Source: an uncultured Traorella sp.
GTDB taxonomy: Bacteria > Bacillota_I > Bacilli_A > Erysipelotrichales > Erysipelotrichaceae
DNA length: 28,066 bases
Direction: 5' to 3'
Assembly (NCBI GenBank): GCA_945919165.1
Contig: CAMEIZ010000005.1
Location: 1-28,066, forward strand
Positions within the stretch are counted from its first letter, which is position 1; every line of letters starts with the position of its first letter. Shown here one piece after another: positions 7,974 to 14,034 of the stretch. The position numbers and the translations under genes were made by a program. The notes beneath the pieces are model-generated. The model did no database searches. It was not told the origin of the DNA and was given only the letters and a program-made list of their open reading frames with translations.

Positions 7974-8678
7974 TTATATATTTCTTAAGAATTTAAAAAA
8001 GTTATTTTGAAACTTTTCCCGATAAGTTCTACTAATTGGTATTTGTTTTCCATTACGAAGGTTTACGGTTTTATATTCGATGGAATGGATCCATTCCATA
8101 TTGACTAAAAAGCTTTTGTGACATTGTTCAAATTGGGAAGGTAGTTCTTTTATAAGTTCACTTATTTTTTGATAAAGAGTATATTGCTTCTCTTCTGTAT
8201 AAATTGTAACCCTATGATCATCACTTTCTAAATAAATCATATCATGAATTTTTAATGGAATTGTTTGATTTTTAACTGAAATGATGAAACATTGTGAGTG
8301 ATCGGCATGAAATTGAACAGCCTTTTGAAGATATTGCTTTAGAATTGTATCATCAACAGGTTTTGTGATATATCCTAATAGATTAGAATTCGTTAATAAT
8401 AAATGCTGAGCAAAGCGATCATTATAGCCTGTTATAAATATGATAGGTAATTCAGGCATGAACTGATAGATTTTTTCACCATAGTCCAATCCTGTTTCAT
8501 TGTTTTTGAAATCAAGATCCAAAAATAACAGATCATATCGTTGATCTTTTTTTAACTCATCAAGAAGCTTTCTTGGATCATCAAAAATACTTACCCCGGT
8601 TACAATAGGATCTTTTTTTAATCGTTTCTTTAAATCCTCAAGAAAAGCTAAATTATCATCACATACAGCTATTCGCAT
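7974..8678 (-). CDS. LytTR-family response regulator
   Basis: A 234-residue cytoplasmic protein. The receiver domain (1-about 120) has acidic residues D7 and D8, phosphoacceptor D54 (LFLDLDF), T83 and K106 (ITKP), all intact. The LytTR DNA-binding domain (about 135-234) shows the family's usual pattern (IYLESDDHRVTIYT, FEQCHKSFLVNMEWIHSIE, IPISRTYREKF). AgrA, VirR and LytR belong to this family and bind direct repeats about 21 bp apart. It is the first gene of the locus. The start at 8678 has AAGGA upstream and a good promoter covered by palindromic repeats. No agrB/agrD-like genes are present in the window. Confidence 0.92.
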   Translation of the reverse strand: MRIAVCDDNLAFLEDLKKRLKKDPIVTGVSIFDDPRKLLDELKKDQRYDLLFLDLDFKNNETGLDYGEKIYQFMPELPIIFITGYNDRFAQHLLLTNSNLLGYITKPVDDTILKQYLQKAVQFHADHSQCFIISVKNQTIPLKIHDMIYLESDDHRVTIYTEEKQYTLYQKISELIKELPSQFEQCHKSFLVNMEWIHSIEYKTVNLRNGKQIPISRTYREKFQNNFFKFLRNI

Positions 8679-8697
8679 ACTTTCTGTCCTTCCAAAA

Positions 8698-8736
8698 TGT
8701 TAAAATTATAGCGCTATTTTAACATCATGTTAAAAT
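8698..8736 (-). promoter_or_regulatory. Promoter and palindromic operator of the response regulator
   Basis: The 9-mer TGTTAAAAT appears three times: 8698-8706 (+), 8716-8724 (inverted) and 8728-8736 (+). The last two form a perfect 9-3-9 palindrome. On the minus strand TTAACA (plus 8728-8733) and TATAAT (plus 8705-8710) are 17 bp apart, so the palindromes cover the -35, spacer and -10. This fits repression of the signalling locus, by its own regulator or another protein. Confidence 0.65.
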
Positions 8737-8784
8737 ATTATCAATTAGATAAAACATAACACAGTTCAAATTAGTATGAAATTA

Positions 8785-8828
8785 AAAAGGCAAAAGAACT
8801 AGATTTGATCAAATCAGTTTCTTTTGCC
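8785..8828 (-). terminator. Terminator of the lipoprotein gene
   Basis: GGCAAAAGAA (8789-8798) pairs with TTCTTTTGCC, and the inner part AGATTTGATCAAATC extends the stem. On the minus strand TTTTTAATTT follows. It isolates the lipoprotein gene from the signalling locus and may also work on the plus strand. Confidence 0.75.
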
Positions 8829-8873
8829 ATGTTTTTCTATGATTATAAAAGACTATGAATCATTTTTTGATGA

Positions 8874-9419
8874 TTATCTTGAATAATCATAGTCGGGATT
8901 TCCATCCACAGAAATATTCTTCATCAGTTCGCCTTCTGAAAGAACCCAGCGGTAACGAAAGGTTGTTGATTTCAACAATTCCTCTTCATACTTAAGAAAT
9001 CCATCCTGATACTCTTTTTCCAAACCTAGCCAACTCATCAGAAGTTCAATGTCCTGTGGCTTCAGCTCATCCTTGAAAAAATTGATCTGGATGTCATCAT
9101 TTACACCCTCGTCCTCATGAGCAAACTGAACTACACTTATGACAGTTTTACGGTCTTTTAGTAGGGTGTTGGTATCACTTTGTAGCTGTTGGAGAATATC
9201 CTGATCCTCCATTTCTTTCTCATGCCAGACTGATATTTCCATAGCTGCGATAACATCCTCGTTTTGTGGATCCAGATAAAGAGTTATCCAGCTTGGTTTT
9301 TCATTGTCCACTCGATATCTGACTCCTCTGTTCCAGTCCACCTGAATGTCCATGGTATGACAGGCACATAAGACAAAAGCAACCAGGCAACAGCTCATCC
9401 ATCGTTTCATCTTTTTCAT
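8874..9419 (-). CDS. Small lipoprotein of unknown function
   Basis: A 181-residue protein with a lipoprotein signal: basic N-terminus (MKKMKRWMSC), hydrophobic stretch and lipobox LCAC, with Cys20 as the likely lipidated residue. The mature part (about 160 residues) is acidic, with no family I recognise. It has an IQVDWNRGVRYRVD strand-rich start and a C-terminal region with several aromatic residues. It is presumably anchored to the outer face of the membrane. The start at 9419 has GGAG upstream. It is monocistronic by its flanks, with a terminator after it and divergent alaX before it. Confidence 0.7.
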   Translation of the reverse strand: MKKMKRWMSCCLVAFVLCACHTMDIQVDWNRGVRYRVDNEKPSWITLYLDPQNEDVIAAMEISVWHEKEMEDQDILQQLQSDTNTLLKDRKTVISVVQFAHEDEGVNDDIQINFFKDELKPQDIELLMSWLGLEKEYQDGFLKYEEELLKSTTFRYRWVLSEGELMKNISVDGNPDYDYSR

Positions 9420-9631
9420 ACTTTCTCCTTTTGAATTTTCATCTCATTTTTGATTTATATTATGACTTAATATATTTATAGGTTTAATCCTATTAAATAA
9501 TACTCTACCTTTCATTAATATATTATCTCATTTTTTATTTAATATCAATATGATTTAAAACATTCGTTGATTTGGCAGTTAAGTTAAAACAAAAAGTAAA
9601 GCATTTTAAAAATATATAATAGAAAATCAAA

Positions 9632-9673
9632 TTGTCAGATAAAACTGACAAACCAGATGAAATAAGCTATAAT
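9632..9673 (+). promoter_or_regulatory. alaX promoter with palindromic operator
   Basis: CTGACA (9645-9650) and TATAAT (9668-9673) are 17 bp apart, a strong promoter. TTGTCAG (9632-9638) and CTGACAA (9645-9651) form a perfect 7-bp inverted repeat overlapping the -35, so a repressor site is likely. The rest of 9420-9631 is AT-rich and shows nothing else. Confidence 0.7.
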
Positions 9674-9695
9674 AAGGACATTGAGGTGAAATATT

Positions 9696-10865
9696 ATGAA
9701 TAAACATTATGATCATTGGTTAGAATGCGAAGGTGATTTTGAAATTGTGGGTATTGAGCAGGAAGAAGATTTTTGCTGGGTCTTGACTTCTGACAGTATC
9801 TTTTATGTAGAAGGCGGAGGTATGGCAAAGGATACCGGAACCATTAATGGTATCGAGGTAGAAGATATACGATTCAAGGATGGTTATTATGCTCATAAAA
9901 TTCATGGAAGTGTCAGCGGTATTGCTCATATGAAAGTAGATGTTGATCAGCGAATTGAAAAGGTTCAGATTCACAGTGCTTCACATTTGATCTGCGGCTA
10001 TATCAATAAAAAATATCATGCCAGAACAATAGCCTTTTTTACTCATGAAGATTCAAGTGGTTGTGAAATGGAGTTTGAGGAGTTTAATGAAGACATCATG
10101 CATGAAATTGAGAAGACATGTAATCAGTATGTTCTTTCAGATTTACCGATTCAGATCGTTTATCCAACTCTAGAGGAAGCAAGACAGCACGCTCCTGAAG
10201 AAAAACTGGAACACGATGAATTGCGAGCAGCAGTGATTGGTGATATCGATTATAATATGTGTGGCTGTATTCATGTTCCTTCTTTGCGTTATCTTCAGAG
10301 TATCAAGCTATTAAGCTATGAAAAAACAACACGTGGTTATAAAATTTATTTTATCTGCGGAGAACAGCTGTTAAGAACTTTAGGAAAACAACAGACAATA
10401 CTAGAACAATGTGCCAAAGATTTGGGAACTCCACAAAATGATATATATTTAGGAATTACACGTCTTCGTCAGGAAATTAAAGATCTTAAGGCAATAGAAA
10501 CGGAATGGAAGAACAAAGTGGTTGCACAGAAAATCAAAGAATTTGCAGCAAAAGAAGAAGTATGTCTGAGTGAATGTATTGAAGATCTAGATGTTAAGAC
10601 ATTCCAGATGCTATGTTCAACATTAGTCCGTGAACATGAAAAAGCAGTTTTCTTTGTTTGCCATGATGCAGATCGCTGCCATGTCATGATTGCACGTCAT
10701 GCTTCATTACCGTTTAAAGCTAATGAGCTTTTTAAAGAAATCGCAGTTAAGTTCTCACTTCGAGGCGGCGGTAACCCAGCGGTTGCTCAGGGAGGCGGCA
10801 GTTATCAGCCCGAAATATTGGAAGAGCTGGCAAAGCTAGCAGATTCCATGAATCACATAATTTAA
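9696..10865 (+). CDS. AlaX-type alanyl-tRNA editing protein with DHHA1 domain
   Basis: A 389-residue cytosolic protein that resembles the editing half of alanyl-tRNA synthetase as a free-standing enzyme; such proteins remove Ser or Gly misattached to tRNA-Ala. The zinc ligands are visible: HSASH (H93, H97) and CGCIH (C189, H193). The family's EGGGQ-type loop reads EGGGM at about residue 44. The C-terminal DHHA1 domain ends with the usual GGGNPAVAQGGG (about 354-365). The length fits the long AlaX class. The start at 9696 has GAGGTGA at proper spacing. Its last codons overlap the regulatory box of the first small RNA unit (10852-10867). No terminator for alaX is visible before that unit. Confidence 0.9.
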   Translation: MNKHYDHWLECEGDFEIVGIEQEEDFCWVLTSDSIFYVEGGGMAKDTGTINGIEVEDIRFKDGYYAHKIHGSVSGIAHMKVDVDQRIEKVQIHSASHLICGYINKKYHARTIAFFTHEDSSGCEMEFEEFNEDIMHEIEKTCNQYVLSDLPIQIVYPTLEEARQHAPEEKLEHDELRAAVIGDIDYNMCGCIHVPSLRYLQSIKLLSYEKTTRGYKIYFICGEQLLRTLGKQQTILEQCAKDLGTPQNDIYLGITRLRQEIKDLKAIETEWKNKVVAQKIKEFAAKEEVCLSECIEDLDVKTFQMLCSTLVREHEKAVFFVCHDADRCHVMIARHASLPFKANELFKEIAVKFSLRGGGNPAVAQGGGSYQPEILEELAKLADSMNHII

Positions 10866-10906
10866 CATGACAATAAGAAAATGTTTTGATAAGAAATGGG
10901 TATAGT
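10852..10906 (+). promoter_or_regulatory. Promoter of small RNA unit 1
   Basis: ATCACA (10852-10857) and TTAACA (10862-10867) form a two-copy box with a 10-bp step inside the 3' end of alaX. The -10 TATAGT (10901-10906) begins 39 bp after the second repeat. There is no good -35, which suggests activator dependence. Confidence 0.65.
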
Positions 10907-10912
10907 AGAATT

Positions 10913-11029
10913 GTACAAGGAAACAACTTGTACGATGAAAATAAATCCCCCTCATTTTATTTTCAATCATTCATATTTTATCCCCAAATAAAACAAAAGA
11001 TGTACTTCCCCTGGTACATCTTTTGTTTT
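10913..11029 (+). ncRNA. Small RNA unit 1, LhrC-like with C-rich loops
   Basis: Predicted transcript of about 117 nt starting 7 nt after the -10. Hairpin A: GTACAAG (10913-10919) with CTTGTAC (10927-10933). Hairpin B: GAAAATAAA (10937-10945) with TTTATTTTC (10956-10964), exposing UCCCCCUCAU. A single-stranded stretch ATTCATATTTTATCCCC (10969-10985) follows. The terminator is CAAAAGATGTAC (10994-11005) with GTACATCTTTTG (11014-11025), loop UUCCCCUG, then T. The three C-rich sites in loop, linker and terminator loop match the layout known for Listeria LhrC RNAs, which bind Shine-Dalgarno regions through UCCC motifs. No reading frame with a ribosome binding site is seen. The assignment is structural, not by sequence homology. 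Confidence 0.8.
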
Positions 11030-11032
11030 AGC

Positions 11033-11087
11033 TTCACATAATATCACATGTTGAGAATAAATTTCAGCGTTAGGTATCGTGTAAGAT
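11033..11087 (+). promoter_or_regulatory. Promoter of small RNA unit 2
   Basis: TTCACA (11033-11038) and ATCACA (11043-11048) lie 10 bp apart. The -10 TAAGAT (11082-11087) starts 39 bp after the second repeat, as in the other units. The -35 position holds AAATTT. Confidence 0.6.
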
Positions 11088-11093
11088 ATTCAC

Positions 11094-11199
11094 ATACAAG
11101 GAAATCTTGTATAAAAATAGAATCATCTATTTTTCATATTTTTATCTCCCTATAAACGCAAAAAATGTGCAAACAGCACATTTTTTGTTGCATTTTTTA
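11094..11199 (+). ncRNA. Small RNA unit 2, diverged copy
   Basis: Hairpin A: ATACAAG (11094-11100) with CTTGTAT (11106-11112). Hairpin B: AAAAATAGA (11113-11121) with TCTATTTTT (11126-11134). The linker TTCATATTTTTATCTCCC (11133-11150) follows. The terminator is CAAAAAATGTGC (11159-11170) with GCACATTTTTTG (11176-11187) and a later T run. The fold is kept by compensatory changes, but the C-rich loops are gone (AUCA and AAACA), leaving only the linker CUCCC. It may have altered targets or be decaying. Confidence 0.7.
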
Positions 11200-11202
11200 T
11201 CT

Positions 11203-11257
11203 TTCACATAAATTCACATGTTCTAACTGTATTATTCCGATACAAATAAGATATATT
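11203..11257 (+). promoter_or_regulatory. Promoter of small RNA unit 3
   Basis: TTCACA occurs twice (11203-11208, 11213-11218). The -10 TATATT (11252-11257) starts 39 bp after the second copy. This is the cleanest instance of the box. Confidence 0.65.
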
Positions 11258-11263
11258 ATATGC

Positions 11264-11386
11264 GTACAAGGAAAAGACTTGTACAAGAAAATAAAAACCC
11301 CCTTATTTTATTTTCATTCATATTCTATCCCCTTATAATAATAAACAAACAAAAAATGTGCATCCCCTAGCACATTTTTTGTTTTT
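11264..11386 (+). ncRNA. Small RNA unit 3, LhrC-like with C-rich loops
   Basis: Hairpin A: GTACAAG (11264-11270) with CTTGTAC (11278-11284). Hairpin B: GAAAATAAA (11287-11295) with TTTATTTTC (11307-11315), loop containing CCCCC. The linker is ATTCATATTCTATCCCC (11316-11332). The terminator is AAACAAAAAATGTGC (11347-11361) with GCACATTTTTTGTTT (11370-11384), loop AUCCCCUA. All three C-rich sites are kept. The T tail runs directly into the regulatory box of unit 4. Confidence 0.8.
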
Positions 11387-11439
11387 CACATAAAATCACA
11401 AAACTTCTCTGTATTGTAAACACAGAAAGTGGGTATAGT
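11385..11439 (+). promoter_or_regulatory. Promoter of small RNA unit 4
   Basis: TTCACA (11385-11390) and ATCACA (11395-11400), then -10 TATAGT (11434-11439) 39 bp after the second repeat. The -10 context GGGTATAGTA is the same as in unit 1. Confidence 0.65.
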
Positions 11440-11445
11440 ATCAGT

Positions 11446-11547
11446 GTACAGAAAAACTGTACACTTGATACATTTTATTCATATTCTATCCCCTTTTTAA
11501 AATTTACATGCGAAGGATGTGCTTCCCCTGGCACATCTTTTGTATTA
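11446..11547 (+). ncRNA. Small RNA unit 4, short form without hairpin B
   Basis: Hairpin A: GTGTACAG (11444-11451) with CTGTACAC (11457-11464). Hairpin B is missing. The linker ATTCATATTCTATCCCC (11477-11493) is identical to unit 3. The terminator stem 11511-11522 with 11531-11542 (12 bp, two GU pairs) exposes UUCCCCUG, the same loop as unit 1. The T tail is weak (TTTTGTATTAT) and lies only about 20 bp before the start of the next gene, so read-through into that GNAT gene is possible. Confidence 0.72.
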
Positions 11548-11569
11548 TAATGACGAAAAAGGTGATTAT

Positions 11570-12124
11570 ATGAGATTTGAAAATAAAAAAATCCAAGTAA
11601 AAAATGGCAGAACTTTTGAACTTTTCAGCCCTTCAAAAGAAAATGCTCAAGAATTGATTCATTATTTACATCAGCTTTATTCGGAGACGATTTATTTAAA
11701 TCGTTATCCTGAAGAAATGAACTTCTCTTTAGAAAATGAAGAAAAACTGCTTGAACAAATTTTATATTCACACAGAGATCTCATGATCAGTGTTGCTGAT
11801 GAAAACAGAATTGTGGGTAATGCCAGCCTATATCCGATTCATTCTTCTATAAAAACAGCACATCGCTGTGGTATGGGAATTGGTATTTTAAAGGAAGCTC
11901 ACAATATGGGCTTGGGTTCTGCTTTAATGAAGGAAATAATACAGGCGGCCAGAAACATCGGTTATGAACAGATTGAACTGGATGTTGTCTGTGAAAATAA
12001 GCATGCTTGTCATCTCTATCAAAAATATGGTTTTGAAATCGTGGGAAAAATACCTTCGGCAATGAAACTGAAAGAGGGTAAATATCTGGATGAATATCAC
12101 ATGGTAAAATTTTTAAACAAATAG
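11570..12124 (+). CDS. GNAT family N-acetyltransferase
   Basis: A 184-residue cytosolic protein. The acetyl-CoA loop is clear: GIGILKEAHNMGLGSALMKEII (about residues 100-121, core NMGLGSAL matching Q/RxxGxG/A). The late GNAT strand follows (ENKHACHLYQKYGFEIVGKI, about 141-160). It resembles RimI/PhnO-like enzymes that acetylate small molecules or proteins; the substrate is not known. I place the start at 11570, where AAAGGTGATTAT gives a ribosome binding site. An in-frame upstream extension to 11519 would begin inside the terminator of small RNA unit 4 and has no binding site. Confidence 0.88.
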   Translation: MRFENKKIQVKNGRTFELFSPSKENAQELIHYLHQLYSETIYLNRYPEEMNFSLENEEKLLEQILYSHRDLMISVADENRIVGNASLYPIHSSIKTAHRCGMGIGILKEAHNMGLGSALMKEIIQAARNIGYEQIELDVVCENKHACHLYQKYGFEIVGKIPSAMKLKEGKYLDEYHMVKFLNK

Positions 12125-12140
12125 CTTTGAATCATGTTAA

Positions 12141-12170
12141 AAAGTGTCTGTTTTTTGAAGCAGACACTTT
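12141..12170. terminator. Shared terminator between convergent genes
   Basis: AAAGTGTCTG (12141-12150) pairs with CAGACACTTT (12161-12170). T tails exist on both sides, better on the minus strand. It serves the GNAT gene and the convergent HAD gene. Confidence 0.75.
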
Positions 12171-12195
12171 CATTTCATACAGTTCACTATATATG

Positions 12196-13041
12196 TTATT
12201 GAATAGGATCCAGAAGACCTAATTTCTGAAACATATCGGCAATACTGTCTTCATAGGAATAGCCACAGACATAATCAGCTGCTTTTTTCAGCTTAGATGC
12301 ACCATTTGCCATACAGATACCCTTATTTGCATGAGAAATCATATCATAATCATTCATACTGTCACCAAAAGCAATACTATCAGCAAGATCCATCTTAAAA
12401 TAGTCCAAAATGATATCCATTCCACTGGCTTTTGAGATACCATGGATCAAAATTTCGATACAGAAATGAGATTCATTTTCTTTTTTGTCATGAATAATAA
12501 AGTCATAATTGCTCCACTTATTCATAAATTTTTCAAGATCCTCTTTAGATTGGCTGAAGACAGAAATTTTATTCATTACAGCCTGATTTAAATCAAATTC
12601 TTTCATATGAAAATGGGTATCATCACTGCCGATGACTGCCTGTAATTCATTTGAGATACCCTTATGATCAGCAAAAGCATTTCTGCGCTGGTAGCAGAAA
12701 TCATCACAATAACTGTCAAATTCGCCTTCAAGCGTATAACCAAAATGATTATGATCAAAATCATGAATCATATCTTGTAAATCATTTTTCGGGATTGATA
12801 CATTAAAGAGCATCTCGCCATTTGCCATGACTGTAGAACCGGCACCATAAATTTGTCCATCACTTTGAAAAGGAATCAGATCAGGATGAACATTGCTTTT
12901 TGTACGTCCTGTACACAAAATAATTTTATGCCCATTTTTTTGTGCTTTTTGAATAGCCAGAATAGTAGAATCCAACACTTTATGGAATTTTATATGATCA
13001 ACCAAAGTGCCATCAATATCTAAAAATACGATTTTCTTCAT
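12196..13041 (-). CDS. Cof-type HAD family phosphatase
   Basis: A 281-residue cytosolic hydrolase. Motif I is FLDIDGTL with nucleophile D8 and acid D10; motif II is LCTGRT; motif IV is GDSMNDYDMI (about residues 233-242). The large C2-type cap between them marks the Cof/YidA subfamily, which dephosphorylates sugar phosphates and similar metabolites with broad specificity. The start at 13041 has GGAGG at good spacing. It is divergent from the sugar kinase gene with 78 bp between, so a shared regulatory zone is possible. The exact substrate cannot be told. Confidence 0.9.
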   Translation of the reverse strand: MKKIVFLDIDGTLVDHIKFHKVLDSTILAIQKAQKNGHKIILCTGRTKSNVHPDLIPFQSDGQIYGAGSTVMANGEMLFNVSIPKNDLQDMIHDFDHNHFGYTLEGEFDSYCDDFCYQRRNAFADHKGISNELQAVIGSDDTHFHMKEFDLNQAVMNKISVFSQSKEDLEKFMNKWSNYDFIIHDKKENESHFCIEILIHGISKASGMDIILDYFKMDLADSIAFGDSMNDYDMISHANKGICMANGASKLKKAADYVCGYSYEDSIADMFQKLGLLDPIQ

Positions 13042-13119
13042 ATAACCTCCAAAACAACACGTTTATTATACACGAAATGACAAAAAAGTGGTAAAGTATA
13101 ACTAGAAAAGGAACAGCTC

Positions 13120-14034
13120 ATGATTTATACACTCACTTTTAATCCTTCGATTGATTATGAAATGCATTTAGACAGATTTAAACTGAATGAAACTAATCGT
13201 TCCAAAAACGAGATTTATCGTTTGGGCGGTAAAGGAATCAATGTCAGCGTGGTTTTAAAAAGTCTTGGATTTGATTCGACAGTATTGGGTTTTGTTGGCG
13301 GTTTTGTGGGGGATCAGATTTTATCAATGATTCATGAAAAAGGGATCATGGAAAAAATGATTCCTCTTGAGGAAGGAATATCCCGTATGAATATCAAACT
13401 GGCAAATCCCATAGATACTGAAATTAATGCTGCCGGGCCACTGATCACAGGTTATGATATGAAACGCCTTTTTGATCAGCTGGATGAATTGAAAAAAGAG
13501 GATATTCTGGTATTGTCTGGCAGTGTTCCTTCTTGCCTGGATGAACATCTTTATGAGACAATTCTTAATGTATTGATGAACAGAGGCGTTTTATGTGTGG
13601 TAGATGCCAGTGGTGCTCTTTTGTTTAATTCTTTAAAGGCACACCCTTTTCTAATCAAACCAAATGTGGTAGAATGTGAAGACATCCTGCATGTAAAGAT
13701 ATACAACAAAAAAGATGCACAATCAGCAGCCAAACAGCTTCAGCAGTTAGGTGCTAAAAATGTTTTGATTTCGATGGGAAAAGATGGAGCCGTACTTGTT
13801 GATGAAAAGGGATCTGTCTTTGAAAGCAGTGGTCTTCAGGGTAAATGTATCTCAAGTGTGGGCTGTGGTGATTCTATGGTAGCCGGCTTTTTAGCGGCAT
13901 TTATCAAATGTTCAAACAGTGAGGAAGCTTTTTTAATGGCAATGGCATGCGGCTGTGCCACTGCATTTAGTGAAGGACTTGCTGGTATTGATAAAATTAG
14001 AGAATGTTATGCAAAGATGGAGGTAAAGAAATGA
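13120..14034 (+). CDS. PfkB family hexose kinase, 1-phosphofructokinase-like
   Basis: A 304-residue cytosolic sugar kinase. The N-terminal signature GGKGINVSVVLKSLG (about 37-51) and C-terminal signature GCGDSMVAGF (248-257, catalytic D251) are intact. The N-terminal TLTFNPSIDYEMHL is typical of the FruK/LacC branch, which acts on fructose 1-phosphate or tagatose 6-phosphate. There is no PTS fructose permease or DeoR regulator beside it, so the substrate is open. It starts with AAAAGGA upstream. Its stop overlaps the metK start by 4 bp, which suggests translational coupling. A -10-like TATAAC lies near 13097. Confidence 0.88.
   Translation: MIYTLTFNPSIDYEMHLDRFKLNETNRSKNEIYRLGGKGINVSVVLKSLGFDSTVLGFVGGFVGDQILSMIHEKGIMEKMIPLEEGISRMNIKLANPIDTEINAAGPLITGYDMKRLFDQLDELKKEDILVLSGSVPSCLDEHLYETILNVLMNRGVLCVVDASGALLFNSLKAHPFLIKPNVVECEDILHVKIYNKKDAQSAAKQLQQLGAKNVLISMGKDGAVLVDEKGSVFESSGLQGKCISSVGCGDSMVAGFLAAFIKCSNSEEAFLMAMACGCATAFSEGLAGIDKIRECYAKMEVKK

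Noticed and set aside
8698..8736. Rex-type operator
   Set aside because: The half sites resemble Rex sequences, but the order and 3-bp or 9-bp spacing do not match the TTGTTAA-N4-TTAACAA arrangement.
10866..11569. CRISPR array or tandem transposon-like repeats
   Set aside because: The four units are 170-182 bp and diverged, with promoters and terminators in each; there are no short exact repeats with unique spacers and no cas genes.
10866..11569. Protein-coding gene(s) in the alaX-GNAT gap
   Set aside because: Terminator hairpins interrupt every unit, no frame has a ribosome binding site, and conservation between units follows RNA pairing rather than codons.
11519..11569. Upstream start for the GNAT gene
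   Set aside because: The extension would begin within the terminator of small RNA unit 4 and has no ribosome binding site; the ATG at 11570 has AAAGGTG.
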